From assembly GCA_013151015.1 (NCBI GenBank), contig JAADJA010000029.1, positions 1-33,588 of the forward strand: a DNA stretch of 33,588 nt. The letters are read 5' to 3'. Shown piece by piece: positions 14,745 to 23,433 of the stretch; the first letter of the stretch is position 1; each line of letters begins with the position of its first letter. The notes beneath the pieces are model-generated. The model saw only the letters and a list, made by a program, of their open reading frames with translations, ran no database searches and was not told the origin of the DNA. This DNA is from Chlorobiota bacterium (lineage in GTDB: Bacteria > Bacteroidota > Bacteroidia > Bacteroidales > JAADJA01). Position numbers and translations under genes: made by a program.

Positions 14745-15392
14745 ATGAAAAAAACAAGTTTGATTATCGCAATGGTAATGAGCATCCCGCTTTTTGCCCA
14801 GAACAATGAAAAAGGGGACAGGAAATCCAATGAAATAATGAAGGAGTTTACGGCTAAAACGGAATCCTATGCTAGTTTCATGACAGAGTTTACCTATAAA
14901 ATGGAAAACGAAGAAGCCGGGATTGATGAAAGCAAGGAAGGGGAATTAATGGTTGAAGGGGATAAGTATAATTTGAAAATTGCCGGACAAGAGGTGATCA
15001 GTGATGGCAAAACAATCTGGACCTACATTGAAGATGCCGATGAAGTCCAGATTAATTCCGCAGAGGAAGGTGAGGATGCCATTACGCCAAACAACCTGTT
15101 GACAGCTTATAACAAGGATTATAAATCCAAATTTGTAAAAGAGGATTTTGTGTATGGCACATCGGCCTACATTATTGATTTGACGCCAAATGAAGGCAAA
15201 ACCTTTTTTAAAGTGAGGTTAACGCTCGATAAGGACAAACTTGAGATTCTTGAAATTTCCATTTTCGACAAAAACGGCAGTACCTATTCTTATGTGATCG
15301 GTAAATTTGTTCCCAATGTGGAAATACCCGAAGGCCTGTTTACTTTTGATGCCAGTAAATATCCCGATGTGGATGTGGTTGATATGAGGTAG
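14745..15392 (+). CDS. lolA: LolA-like outer membrane lipoprotein carrier protein
   Basis: Periplasmic chaperone-like protein of 215 residues. MKKTSLIIAMVMSIPLFAQ is a signal peptide. The body alternates short beta strands, including GELMVEGDKYNLKIAGQEVISDGKTIWTYIEDADEVQI, which matches the LolA/outer membrane carrier family, in which a half-barrel binds the acyl chains of lipoproteins. It follows ftsK by 25 bases, the usual Bacteroidetes arrangement. Sequence similarity of this family is low, so the function is inferred from fold pattern and context. Confidence 0.82.
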   Translation: MKKTSLIIAMVMSIPLFAQNNEKGDRKSNEIMKEFTAKTESYASFMTEFTYKMENEEAGIDESKEGELMVEGDKYNLKIAGQEVISDGKTIWTYIEDADEVQINSAEEGEDAITPNNLLTAYNKDYKSKFVKEDFVYGTSAYIIDLTPNEGKTFFKVRLTLDKDKLEILEISIFDKNGSTYSYVIGKFVPNVEIPEGLFTFDASKYPDVDVVDMR

Positions 15393-15559
15393 TTACACGG
15401 TCATGTCTAATCCGTTGAAATGGCATTGTGATGGCATGAGACATCCCTTTGCAAATTGTGACACTCATAAAGTTTGGCCTTTATTCTTTTAAAAGATATT
15501 AACACGCACTTTCTTGATAACTTTCCATGTATCCCTTTAATGGCAAAGGTTTCTTTTGA

Positions 15560-15567
15560 TACTTTTG
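15560..15567 (+). promoter_or_regulatory. Predicted -7 box for parE
   Basis: TACTTTTG followed by CAG, 16 bases before the ATG of parE. A possible -33 element is TTTA at 15536-15539, 20 bases upstream. Confidence 0.5.
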
Positions 15568-15583
15568 CAGAAATTGAATAAAA

Positions 15584-17443
15584 ATGGTCCAGGATTATAC
15601 AGAAGACAATATACGTTCACTGGAATGGAAAGAACACATCCGGATGCGCCCAGGTATGTACATTGGCAAATTAGGTGATGGCGCCTCACAGGATGATGGG
15701 ATTTATGTGATGATCAAAGAGGTGATCGACAACTCCATTGATGAGTTTGCAATGGGCGGTGGAAGGGTCATTGAGATAAACATTGAGGAAAAAACGGTCA
15801 GTATCAGGGATTATGGGCGCGGGATACCCCTCGGTGGGGTGATTGATTGTGTATCAAAAATAAATACGGGCGCCAAATATGATTCCAAGGTTTTCAAAAA
15901 ATCCGTTGGCCTAAATGGTGTGGGCTCAAAGGCCGTAAATGCACTTTCGTCCTATTTTGTTACGCAATCGATCCGCAATGGCGAAACCAAGATCGTCAAG
16001 TTTTCAAAGGGAAATCTCATTGAGGACAGGAAGATTGAAAAAACTGATGGGAAAGATGGCACCATTGTCACTTTCATCCCTGATAGCGAAGTTTTTGGGA
16101 ATTACCATTTTATCAAAGAGTATGTAGAGAAATTACTTTGGAACTATGCTTTCCTGAATACCGGTTTGACGATAAAGTATAATGGGGAACGTATATTTGC
16201 AAAGAATGGGTTACGTGACCTTCTCGAAAGGAACGTGAATGGTAATGGCCCCACACTTTATCCAATCGTACATATTAAGGAAGACGACCTTGAATTTGCT
16301 TTTACGCATAGTACCAAACAATATGGCGAGGAGTATTATTCATTTGTGAACGGACAGCACACGACACAGGGCGGGACCCATCAATCGGCCTTCCGTGAAG
16401 CCATTGTGAAAACCATCCGCGAGTTTTATAAAAAAGATTTTGATACAAGTGATATCCGTCAATCTATTTTGGCTGCAATAAGCATAAAAGTAGGTGAACC
16501 GGTTTTCGAATCGCAGACGAAAACAAAGCTGGGCTCGCAGCACATGGACCCTGGAGGGCAAACCATTCGGAATTATGTGAACGATGTTGTGAAACGCCAC
16601 CTTGATAATTATTTGCACAAGAACCCCGAAACGGCAGATTCGCTTTATCAGAAAATATTGCAATCGCAAAAAGAGCGAAAAGATTTGGCCGGTATTAAAA
16701 AACTTGCAAGGGAGAGTGTGAAGAAAGCCAGTTTGCACAATAAAAAACTGCGCGATTGCAAAGTGCATTACAATACTAACCATGAAAGGCGCCTCGACAC
16801 AACCTTGTTTATTACCGAAGGCGATTCTGCCAGTGGCTCTATTACCAAATCCAGGGATGTTCAGGCCCAGGCCGTTTTTAGCCTGAAAGGCAAACCTTTG
16901 AACTGCTTCGGGTTGAGTAAAAAAATCGTTTATCAAAATGAGGAATTCAATCTTTTGCAGGCGGCTTTGAATATTGATGAAGACCTTGAAAACCTTCGGT
17001 ACAACAATATCGTTATCGCTACGGATGCCGATGTTGACGGGATGCACATCCGTTTGTTGTTGATGACCTTTTTCCTGCAATTTTATCCTGATCTGGTAAA
17101 AGCAGGGCATTTGTATATTCTGCAAACACCACTCTTCCGGGTTCGGAACAAGAAAAAAACCATCTATTGTTATTCAGAAGAGGAGAAACAGGCTGCCATT
17201 AAAAAACTTGTTGGGAAACCAGAAATAACACGTTTTAAAGGCCTGGGCGAAATTTCACCTGACGAATTCAAACATTTCATTGGCAGTTCCATCCGCCTTG
17301 ACCCTGTCCTCTTGCAACGCGAATCTTCCATTAAGGAAATGATGTCGTTCTATATGGGGAAAAACACGCCAGAAAGGCAAATCTTTATTATCGATAACCT
17401 GAGGGTAGAAATGGATAAGCTGGAAGAAGCCAAAGTGGCTTAA
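15584..17443 (+). CDS. parE: DNA topoisomerase IV subunit B (type IIA, GyrB/ParE family)
   Basis: ATP-binding subunit of a type IIA topoisomerase, 619 residues. The GHKL ATPase part has [41 protein letters not shown] and [15 protein letters not shown]. The transducer part contains [12 protein letters not shown]. The Toprim domain has [12 protein letters not shown] and [13 protein letters not shown], and the tail has [14 protein letters not shown]. The short length and lack of a long GyrB insert agree with the ParE type of Bacteroidetes. The partner parC gene is not directly downstream; the next gene is convergent. It has its own promoter. Confidence 0.92.
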   Translation: MVQDYTEDNIRSLEWKEHIRMRPGMYIGKLGDGASQDDGIYVMIKEVIDNSIDEFAMGGGRVIEINIEEKTVSIRDYGRGIPLGGVIDCVSKINTGAKYDSKVFKKSVGLNGVGSKAVNALSSYFVTQSIRNGETKIVKFSKGNLIEDRKIEKTDGKDGTIVTFIPDSEVFGNYHFIKEYVEKLLWNYAFLNTGLTIKYNGERIFAKNGLRDLLERNVNGNGPTLYPIVHIKEDDLEFAFTHSTKQYGEEYYSFVNGQHTTQGGTHQSAFREAIVKTIREFYKKDFDTSDIRQSILAAISIKVGEPVFESQTKTKLGSQHMDPGGQTIRNYVNDVVKRHLDNYLHKNPETADSLYQKILQSQKERKDLAGIKKLARESVKKASLHNKKLRDCKVHYNTNHERRLDTTLFITEGDSASGSITKSRDVQAQAVFSLKGKPLNCFGLSKKIVYQNEEFNLLQAALNIDEDLENLRYNNIVIATDADVDGMHIRLLLMTFFLQFYPDLVKAGHLYILQTPLFRVRNKKKTIYCYSEEEKQAAIKKLVGKPEITRFKGLGEISPDEFKHFIGSSIRLDPVLLQRESSIKEMMSFYMGKNTPERQIFIIDNLRVEMDKLEEAKVA

Positions 17444-17464
17444 TCATAATTTTCCTGGCTTACT

Positions 17465-17491
17465 CATCCAATGACTCTCAGTCATCGGATG
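17465..17491. terminator. Hairpin between convergent parE and nnrDE
   Basis: ATCCAATGACT and AGTCATCGGAT pair around CTC with a single mismatch. It sits 20 bases after the parE stop. A T-run is lacking, so termination strength is uncertain; it may serve both convergent genes. Confidence 0.4.
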
Positions 17492-17588
17492 AATATTAGT
17501 GCCAGCTTATCCCTTTGAAATCAATTTGTGCATCCTAACCAATACGATAATTCCATCTTGAAAATTATTTTACATTCGTAATATTGAA

Positions 17589-19103
17589 TTAATCCCTGTG
17601 CATTTTCCTAAATGCCTTCCCCAGATTATCAACAATGTCACCCGCAATCAAAGCTTCATATCCTCTTTTTTCAGCTGCGAAATCACCAGCCAGGCCATGA
17701 AGGAAAACGCCCAGGATAGAAGCTGTTTTTGAGGAATAGCCCTGAGCCATTAAACCCAATAAAATCCCGGTAAGCACATCGCCACTTCCACCTGTTGCCA
17801 TTCCCGGGTTTCCTGTGGAATTAAAATAACAACTCCCATCAGGGCAGGTGATGGCCGTATGCGCACCTTTAAGGATGACATAAGCCCGGTTTCTCACTGA
17901 AAAAACCCTTTGCATTTTATTGCGTTCAAAATCATTTTTGGATTTCCCGATCAATCTTTGGAATTCCCCGGGATGGGGAGTGAATATACTTCCGGGTGGG
18001 ATAAAAGGTATCCATGTTTTGTTTTCGCTCAGGATATTCAAAGCATCCGCATCAAAAATAAGCGGGATGGCTGCATTTTGAACAAGCGTTTTCAAGGCTT
18101 TTTGCGTTTCCTTACCGGTTCCAATTCCGGGGCCAATGGCAATGGCATTGTATTTTGCAAGCTTTGGTACTTCGCTAAAATGCTTTGGGTCAGGATCGAT
18201 GCTGACCATTGCTTCGGGGACGGCCGTTTGGACAATCGTATTCCCTTTTTCGGGAATATGGGCCGTAATCAACCCGGCCCCGGATTTCAGACCGGCCTTT
18301 GCGGCAAGGAGGGCCGCACCCATTTTCCCGTATCCGCCGGCAATCAACAACCCATGGCCAAAAGTCCCTTTATGGGCGAATTTTGACCTGGGTTTCAACA
18401 ATGGCCTGCAATCCCTTGCTCGGACAAAGAAGTTGTCAACCTGGACTTTTTCGATAAACCCTGGGTGAAGACCGATGGGAAGAACGACCCATTGTCCGAC
18501 CAAAATGTCGTTTTCGGGAAAAAGGAAACCCAGTTTCGGGAACTGGAAACTCAAGGTGTAATCGGCTTTGACAATTCCCCCTGCGTTTTCTTTGTTCGTG
18601 CTATCGCAGAAAAAGCCGGACGGGGCATCAATGGAAACCGTAATACCTCCATTGCCGTTTATGTGTTCAACAATATCTGCTATAAATCCCGTTATTGGCC
18701 GGGTAAGCCCAGAGCCAAAAATGGCATCGACAATTAATTCATCGTTTGAAATTTTGGGTAAAATATCCCCTTTCTCGATCTCAATTAGTTCAACTCCTTT
18801 AATTTTCCCAGCTCGCTCATAATTGATCCGGCAACTGTCCGACATCTTATCGGAATACTTCACGATAAAAACCGTCACCTGAAACCCTGAAACGGCCAAC
18901 ATCCTGCCAAGGGCAAAACCGTCACCGCCATTGTTCCCCAATCCACAAAATATTTTGACCGGTTTCCTGGAAGATGTTTTTGCAAGGATCCAATCATGCA
19001 ATTCCGTTGCGGCCCTTTCCATCAGGTCGATGTCCGAAATGGGTTCATGCTCTATGGTATAGGCATCTGCCTTCCTGATTTCTTCAATCGGTAGGATTTT
19101 CAT
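17589..19103 (-). CDS. nnrDE: Bifunctional NAD(P)H-hydrate repair enzyme (epimerase + ADP-dependent dehydratase)
   Basis: Fusion enzyme of 504 residues that repairs hydrated NADH/NADPH. The N-terminal epimerase (about 1-215) shows GLGNNGGDGFALGRML and VDAIFGSGLTRP. The C-terminal ribokinase-like dehydratase (about 225-500) shows KGTFGHGLLIAGGYGKMGAALLAAKAGLKSGAGLIT, GPGIGTG, LIFDADALNIL, TPHPGEFQRL, LKGAHTAI and STGNPGMATGGSGDVLTG. The order and length match the common bacterial fusion (YjeF type). It lies 67 bases after the RDD membrane protein gene on the same strand. A hairpin (19138-19163) lies in the gap. Confidence 0.94.
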   Translation of the reverse strand: MKILPIEEIRKADAYTIEHEPISDIDLMERAATELHDWILAKTSSRKPVKIFCGLGNNGGDGFALGRMLAVSGFQVTVFIVKYSDKMSDSCRINYERAGKIKGVELIEIEKGDILPKISNDELIVDAIFGSGLTRPITGFIADIVEHINGNGGITVSIDAPSGFFCDSTNKENAGGIVKADYTLSFQFPKLGFLFPENDILVGQWVVLPIGLHPGFIEKVQVDNFFVRARDCRPLLKPRSKFAHKGTFGHGLLIAGGYGKMGAALLAAKAGLKSGAGLITAHIPEKGNTIVQTAVPEAMVSIDPDPKHFSEVPKLAKYNAIAIGPGIGTGKETQKALKTLVQNAAIPLIFDADALNILSENKTWIPFIPPGSIFTPHPGEFQRLIGKSKNDFERNKMQRVFSVRNRAYVILKGAHTAITCPDGSCYFNSTGNPGMATGGSGDVLTGILLGLMAQGYSSKTASILGVFLHGLAGDFAAEKRGYEALIAGDIVDNLGKAFRKMHRD

Positions 19104-19137
19104 TGTTTCGGGATTTGTTAAGGTTTCAACCCTGACG

Positions 19138-19163
19138 TTTCCAGGTCGTACCGACGCTGGAAA
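19138..19163. repeat. Small inverted repeat in the RDD-nnrDE gap
   Basis: TTTCCAGGTCG and CGAC-G-CTGGAAA pair with one bulged G around a TAC loop. There is no T-run. It could be a processing or attenuation hairpin within the operon. Confidence 0.4.
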
Positions 19164-19170
19164 GTCCGGG

Positions 19171-19674
19171 CTATTCTTTAATCACAAGGCAACCGGCCAA
19201 CATATCGTGCAGTGCTTGTTTTTTTGCGGTAAAGCCTGCCATGATGTACCCGATCATAAATATCATTGCTGATAAGATTTTTCCAAAATACCTGCCTGTT
19301 GCCCGACCAAAGGAAACCCTTTCGCCGTTCATGTCGGTTACCCTGATGCTCAAGGCCATTTTGCCAAGTGTCCCCCGCAATTTAGAAGATTCCATCAATG
19401 CGAAATAAAGCCAGTTTATAAAAAACGAAACACCGAACATAGGTATCATGGCGGCCAGCATAAGTAAGGCCCCTTCTTCATCCATCATGCCCCCGTTTTG
19501 GCTTGCGTTAAAAAATGAAATGCCCAGTAACCCGAGGAACGGCATGATAACTATTTGTTGTGCAATACCAACAACAATCCAATCAATGATTGCAGCAAGG
19601 AAACGCCACCAGAAACCGGCATAGGTTACGGGTTGTTGATTTACTTCAGAAATGTTTGTGTCCTGATTTTCCAT
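19171..19674 (-). CDS. RDD family membrane protein
   Basis: Protein of 167 residues with three or four hydrophobic helices. YAGFWWRFLAAIIDWIVV near the N-terminus carries the Arg and Asp pattern that names the RDD family, and LRGTLGKMALSIRVTDMNGERVSFGRATGRYFGKILSAMIF is the typical second half. RDD proteins are inner-membrane proteins of mostly unknown role; some have been linked to ion transport. The gene is the first of a two-gene minus-strand group with nnrDE and is divergent from rlmD across 126 bases. Confidence 0.85.
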   Translation of the reverse strand: MENQDTNISEVNQQPVTYAGFWWRFLAAIIDWIVVGIAQQIVIMPFLGLLGISFFNASQNGGMMDEEGALLMLAAMIPMFGVSFFINWLYFALMESSKLRGTLGKMALSIRVTDMNGERVSFGRATGRYFGKILSAMIFMIGYIMAGFTAKKQALHDMLAGCLVIKE

Positions 19675-19776
19675 GATTTAAGTTTTTTGTTAATGATTTG
19701 TTTTAGGGTCGTAAATATACATTGATTTTTTTATATCCTGATTATTTACTGAAATTATCTGTGAACTTAAAATATT

Positions 19777-19784
19777 TACTTTTG
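19777..19784 (+). promoter_or_regulatory. Predicted -7 box for rlmD
   Basis: TACTTTTG followed by CA fits TAnnTTTG, 16 bases before the ATG at 19801. A -33 TTTG was not seen. Confidence 0.5.
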
Positions 19785-19800
19785 CATCAAATTAAAAAAC

Positions 19801-21225
19801 ATGGGTAGAAAGAAGCGCCTTTTGCCGTTGGTAAAGGAAATGGAATTTATTGATGCCGCCGCAGAAGGTAAGGCTGTTGGGAAATATAATGAAAAAGTGG
19901 TTTTCGTCCCTTATGTTGTTCCAGGAGATATTGCTGATGTGCAACTTATCAGGAAAAAGAAATCTTTTCTGGAGGGGAAAGCAACCCATATCCACAAGTA
20001 TTCGGAAAGAAGGACTGAGCCAAAGTGTGAGCATTTTGGTGTTTGCGGTGGTTGCAAGTGGCAGAACATGAAATATGCCGATCAGTTGTATTTCAAGGAA
20101 AAGCAAGTGGTGGAAGGTTTAAGGCGGATCGGGAAAATCGAAGTGCCCGAAATCCGACCCATCCTCGGTTCTGCAGAAGATTATTTTTATCGCAACAAAT
20201 TGGAATATACGTTCTCCAATATGCGTTGGTTGACCGAATTTTCAAAGGACATTGATTTTGCCGATAGGAACATGAACGGCCTGGGTTTCCATATCCCCAA
20301 AATGTGGGACCGGATCCTGGATATCGAGAATTGTTATCTGCAGGCCAGCCCTTCAAATGATATCCGGCTTGCCGTTAAGAAATATGCCGATGAAAACAAG
20401 CTGGAGTTCTATGATGTGAAAAAGTGGACCGGTTTTTTGCGCAACCTGATAATCCGAAATACCTCGATTGGGGAATGGATGGTGATTTTGGTCGTGAGGG
20501 AAGATGATAAGGAAAAGGTCAATGGGGTTTTAAACCATCTTGCTGATAAATTCCCCGAAATAACTTCCCTTATGTATGTCGTGAACCCCAAAACAAATGA
20601 TACTATTTACGATCTGGATGTTGAGTTGTTTAAGGGACAACCTTTTATAATGGAAGAAATGGAGGGCCTGAAATTCAAGATCGGCCCCAAATCTTTTTAT
20701 CAGACAAATTCAAAGCAAGCATACGAGCTCTATAAAACAGCAAGGGAGTTTGCCGATTTACAGGGCGATGAAATTGTTTACGATTTATACACCGGAACTG
20801 GGACCATTGCCAATTTTGTGGCATCAAAGGCCAAAAAGGTAGTTGGGATCGAATCGGTAGAAATGGCCATCGAGGACGCAAAGGAGAACTCCAGGATCAA
20901 TAATATTGATAATACGGTTTTTTTCGTGGGAGATATGTTGAAAATCCTGGACGACGAATTTATTGGTGAGCATGGAAATCCTGATGTAATCATAACCGAT
21001 CCCCCAAGGGCAGGCATGCACGGAAAAGTCGTAAGGCAGATTTTGAAAGCCGCTCCTAAAAAGATAGTATATGTGAGTTGTAACCCGGCCACGCAGGCAA
21101 GGGACGCTGCCATCTTATCCGAATCCTACAATGTTTTGAAAATCCAACCGGTGGACATGTTCCCGCATACCCAACATGTGGAAAACGTGATGCTGCTGGA
21201 AAGGAAACCTGTTGTGTTGAAGTAA
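19801..21225 (+). CDS. rlmD: 23S rRNA (uracil-5-)-methyltransferase, RlmD/RumA type
   Basis: SAM-dependent methyltransferase of 474 residues for C5 methylation of a uridine in 23S rRNA. An N-terminal TRAM RNA-binding domain (about 10-70) is followed by CEHFGVCGGCKWQ, the cysteines of the family's iron-sulfur cluster. The catalytic domain has FYQTNSKQAYELY, VYDLYTGTGTIANFVA (SAM binding), ITDPPRAGMHGKV, and YVSCNPATQARD with the nucleophilic Cys. The base general Glu is expected in HTQHVENVMLLER. Substrate position (U1939 or U747, or another) cannot be assigned from sequence alone, so RlmD against RlmCD remains open. Convergent to yjbQ. Confidence 0.9.
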   Translation: MGRKKRLLPLVKEMEFIDAAAEGKAVGKYNEKVVFVPYVVPGDIADVQLIRKKKSFLEGKATHIHKYSERRTEPKCEHFGVCGGCKWQNMKYADQLYFKEKQVVEGLRRIGKIEVPEIRPILGSAEDYFYRNKLEYTFSNMRWLTEFSKDIDFADRNMNGLGFHIPKMWDRILDIENCYLQASPSNDIRLAVKKYADENKLEFYDVKKWTGFLRNLIIRNTSIGEWMVILVVREDDKEKVNGVLNHLADKFPEITSLMYVVNPKTNDTIYDLDVELFKGQPFIMEEMEGLKFKIGPKSFYQTNSKQAYELYKTAREFADLQGDEIVYDLYTGTGTIANFVASKAKKVVGIESVEMAIEDAKENSRINNIDNTVFFVGDMLKILDDEFIGEHGNPDVIITDPPRAGMHGKVVRQILKAAPKKIVYVSCNPATQARDAAILSESYNVLKIQPVDMFPHTQHVENVMLLERKPVVLK

Positions 21226-21344
21226 GTCTGTGCGACAGGGACACGACAGCTTGCAATTGGGCAGTTTGTTAAAAGCCATATGATTCCATTCTTGAGTCTT
21301 TGAGGCATTTTCCCCTTGAAGCATTAAAGCATTGAATCTTTCTT

Positions 21345-21761
21345 TTACTCCCCAATGATTTTCACAAGAACCCGTTTTCTCCTTTTTCCATCAAATTCGC
21401 CATAGAATATTTGTTCCCAGGGACCAAAATCCAATTGACCTTTGGTGATGGCACAAACCACTTCCCTTCCCATAACCGTACGTTTAAGGTGGGCATCGGC
21501 ATTATCTTCAAAGCCATTGTGACGGTATTGCGAATAAGGTTTTTCCGGGGCCAGTTTTTCCAGCCATGTTTCATAGTCTTGGTGCAGGCCACTTTCATCG
21601 TCATTGATAAAAACACTGGCCGTAATGTGCATGGCATTTACCAGGCACAGGCCTTCCTGTACACCGCTTTCATGGATGCACACTTGCACGTCCGGGGTGA
21701 TGTTGATCAGTTGTCTTCTGCTGTGGGTTTGGAACCAGAGTTCCTTTCGGTATGATTTCAT
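21345..21761 (-). CDS. yjbQ: YjbQ/UPF0047 family protein
   Basis: Protein of 138 residues matching the YjbQ family along its whole length: [60 protein letters not shown] and [29 protein letters not shown]. Some members show weak thiamine phosphate synthase activity, but the physiological role is not known. The conserved His and Asp in [12 protein letters not shown] and NADAH are the family pattern for a putative metal site. Its ATG overlaps the aroK stop as ATGA, so the two are translationally coupled. Confidence 0.9.
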   Translation of the reverse strand: MKSYRKELWFQTHSRRQLINITPDVQVCIHESGVQEGLCLVNAMHITASVFINDDESGLHQDYETWLEKLAPEKPYSQYRHNGFEDNADAHLKRTVMGREVVCAITKGQLDFGPWEQIFYGEFDGKRRKRVLVKIIGE

Positions 21762-22276
21762 AAGTTTAATGTTTTAAGATTTTTTATTTTTTCGATTAAT
21801 GCACCTGGATTGAAATCTTCCCCCTTGATTGTTATCAATGCCTGTGAATAATAGGGGAGGCGTTTTTTTAAATGAACCTGGATATATCGTTTTAATTCAT
21901 CCGGTGATTTCCCTTCCACCAAAGGCCTTGGTCTTCTGGAAGCGCTAATGCGTTGGAACAACGACAAAATACCCATCTCAATGTAAACAGTTGTCCCGTT
22001 TTTGTTCATCAATTCCATATTGTCAAAAAAACAAGGTGTGCCCCCTCCCGTTGCAATAACCGTATCCGAAGAAAGGAAGGTGGACAAAAGGCTGTCATGT
22101 TCGATTTTCCGAAATGACTTCTCATCATATTTCCTGAAAATACCACTGACATCAATTTTGTATTTCCTTTCGATCATATCGTCAAGGTCGATAAACCCAT
22201 AACCAAGTTTTTTGGCCAATATTTTCCCAATCGTGGTTTTCCCACTTCCCATGTATCCAATTAAGTAGATTAACAT
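21758..22276 (-). CDS. aroK: Shikimate kinase
   Basis: Phosphorylates shikimate in aromatic amino acid synthesis. The protein of 172 residues has the P-loop [15 protein letters not shown] near its N-terminus, FIDLDDMIE (shikimate-binding Asp), [23 protein letters not shown] and [12 protein letters not shown] (lid and Arg). I start at MLIYLIG (22276) instead of the ORF-track start at 22342, because the family begins just before the P-loop and the extra 22 residues come from the repetitive sequence upstream. The stop overlaps the yjbQ start by four bases. An array of GTAATT boxes begins 10 bases upstream of the start. Confidence 0.93.
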   Translation of the reverse strand: MLIYLIGYMGSGKTTIGKILAKKLGYGFIDLDDMIERKYKIDVSGIFRKYDEKSFRKIEHDSLLSTFLSSDTVIATGGGTPCFFDNMELMNKNGTTVYIEMGILSLFQRISASRRPRPLVEGKSPDELKRYIQVHLKKRLPYYSQALITIKGEDFNPGALIEKIKNLKTLNL

Positions 22277-22285
22277 ATTTATAAT

Positions 22286-22370
22286 GTAATTTACTTCGTG
22301 TAATTTGCACTGCGTGCGTAATTTACTACGGGTAATTTGCACTACGTGCGTAATTCGCTTTGCGTAATTG
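22286..22370. repeat. Tandem GTAATT array, 32-bp dimeric period
   Basis: Six GTAATT boxes start at 22286, 22300, 22318, 22332, 22350 and 22364. Spacing alternates 14, 18, 14, 18, 14, so the true unit is about 32 bases: GTAATTTACTTCGT plus GTAATTTGCACTGCGTGC, repeated with small changes and decaying in the third unit. It lies directly upstream of the aroK start. Confidence 0.85.
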
Positions 22371-22399
22371 ATTAATGCATGGTTTTATACGAAGTTCTT

Positions 22400-22469
22400 A
22401 ATTACAACCAATTACAACTTAATTACCATCAATTACAACCAATTACCTTCCCTAATTACCCATTATTAC
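22400..22469. repeat. Phased AATTAC array, about 10-bp period
   Basis: Six AATTAC boxes start at 22400, 22410, 22421, 22431, 22441 and 22454, followed by ATTATTAC. The spacing of 10, 11, 10, 10 and 13 bases is close to one DNA helical turn. AATTAC is the reverse complement of the GTAATT box of the neighbouring array, so the two arrays oppose each other across about 30 bases. Confidence 0.85.
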
Positions 22470-22518
22470 AATTTAACAAACTTAAATAAATCTTTTTAAA
22501 TAGACTTGATAATTTTTC

Positions 22519-22526
22519 TAATTTTG
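22519..22526 (+). promoter_or_regulatory. Predicted -7 box for the DUF1573 operon
   Basis: TAATTTTG followed by CAC fits TAnnTTTG, 20 bases before the ATG at 22547. This would drive DUF1573, yajC, ybbR and coaE. Confidence 0.5.
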
Positions 22527-22546
22527 CACTCTAAAAAAAAATAAAA

Positions 22547-22993
22547 ATGAGGTCGATTTTTTTTCTTTTAATAACTGCTGGAATCCTGACATCTTGTGGG
22601 AACAATCGTGAAGGCGGAATCTCTACAGATGTTGTGAACAACCCTGTTTCAGCTTCAGGTGATAACTCCCTTGATGAATTGCCGTTAATCAGTTTTGATA
22701 AAGATGTACACGATTTCGGGAAAATAATCCAGGGCGAAAAAGTCTCTTTTAATTTCCGGTTTACCAATACGGGGAAAAGCGATCTGGTGATTTCCCAGGT
22801 AAATTCGTCATGCGGGTGTACCGTGACCCGTTTCCCAAAAACAGCGATCAAGCCTGGGGAAAAAGAAAAAATAACGGTGACCTTCGACAGTGAAGGCAGA
22901 AAGGGAATCCAAAACAAAACAATTACCGTGGCGAGCAATTGCCAGCCGAACAAAACAATACTTAGAATAAAAGCAATGGTGGTTACACCCTAA
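22547..22993 (+). CDS. DUF1573 domain lipoprotein
   Basis: Exported lipoprotein of 148 residues. MRSIFFLLITAGILTSCGNN is a lipoprotein signal with lipobox LTSC. The body (about 45-148) is a DUF1573 immunoglobulin-like domain: FDKDVHDFGKIIQGEKVSFNFRFTNTGKSDLVISQVNSSCGCTV and KPGEKEKITVTFDSEGRKGIQNKTITVASN. The SSCGC cysteine motif is typical. The function of DUF1573 proteins is not known; the domain resembles Ig-like folds that bind surfaces. It heads the conserved DUF1573-yajC-ybbR-coaE group of Bacteroidetes. Confidence 0.88.
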   Translation: MRSIFFLLITAGILTSCGNNREGGISTDVVNNPVSASGDNSLDELPLISFDKDVHDFGKIIQGEKVSFNFRFTNTGKSDLVISQVNSSCGCTVTRFPKTAIKPGEKEKITVTFDSEGRKGIQNKTITVASNCQPNKTILRIKAMVVTP

Positions 22994-23009
22994 CATTAAA
23001 CTTAAAACG

Positions 23010-23342
23010 ATGAACATGAATTTTTTGAACATATTATTAATGACCTCTCCCGAAGGGTCTGAAGGCCAAGGTGGAATTATGAGTTTTCTTCCATTGATCC
23101 TTATTGTCCTTGTGTTTTATTTGTTTTTTATCCGACCACAGATGAAGAAAACCAAAGACCAGAAGAAATACCGCGAAGCCTTGAAAAAAGGGGACAAGAT
23201 TGTTACCATTGGTGGGATTTATGGAAAAATCATAGAAATTCAGGACGAAACAATTACCATAGAGGTAGAAGGGCAGAACAGGTTGAAAATTGCAAAATCA
23301 GCGGTGGCAATGGATGGTTCATCGCAGCTTGGGGCCAAATAG
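23010..23342 (+). CDS. yajC: Preprotein translocase accessory subunit YajC
   Basis: Small inner-membrane protein of 110 residues that accompanies SecDF in protein export. One membrane helix, FLPLILIVLVFYLFFIRPQMK (about 25-45), with the conserved FFIRPQ end, is followed by the cytoplasmic DQKKYREALKKGDKIVTIGGIYGKIIEIQDETITIEV domain. It lies 16 bases after the DUF1573 gene. secDF is not in the window. Confidence 0.93.
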   Translation: MNMNFLNILLMTSPEGSEGQGGIMSFLPLILIVLVFYLFFIRPQMKKTKDQKKYREALKKGDKIVTIGGIYGKIIEIQDETITIEVEGQNRLKIAKSAVAMDGSSQLGAK

Positions 23343-23433
23343 CCAGGAGCATCAATTTATGGATATAATATGTATTTGAAAATGGATGCACTATGGGGAT
23401 ATTGTGTAACACATTACGAAAACCCCCTTTATC

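Noticed and set aside
22277-22342. 22-residue N-terminal extension of shikimate kinase
   Set aside because: It translates the GTAATT tandem repeat; the family starts just before the P-loop.
22286-22469. CRISPR array
   Set aside because: Repeats are only about 6-18 bases, spacers are not unique sequences of constant length, and no cas genes are present.
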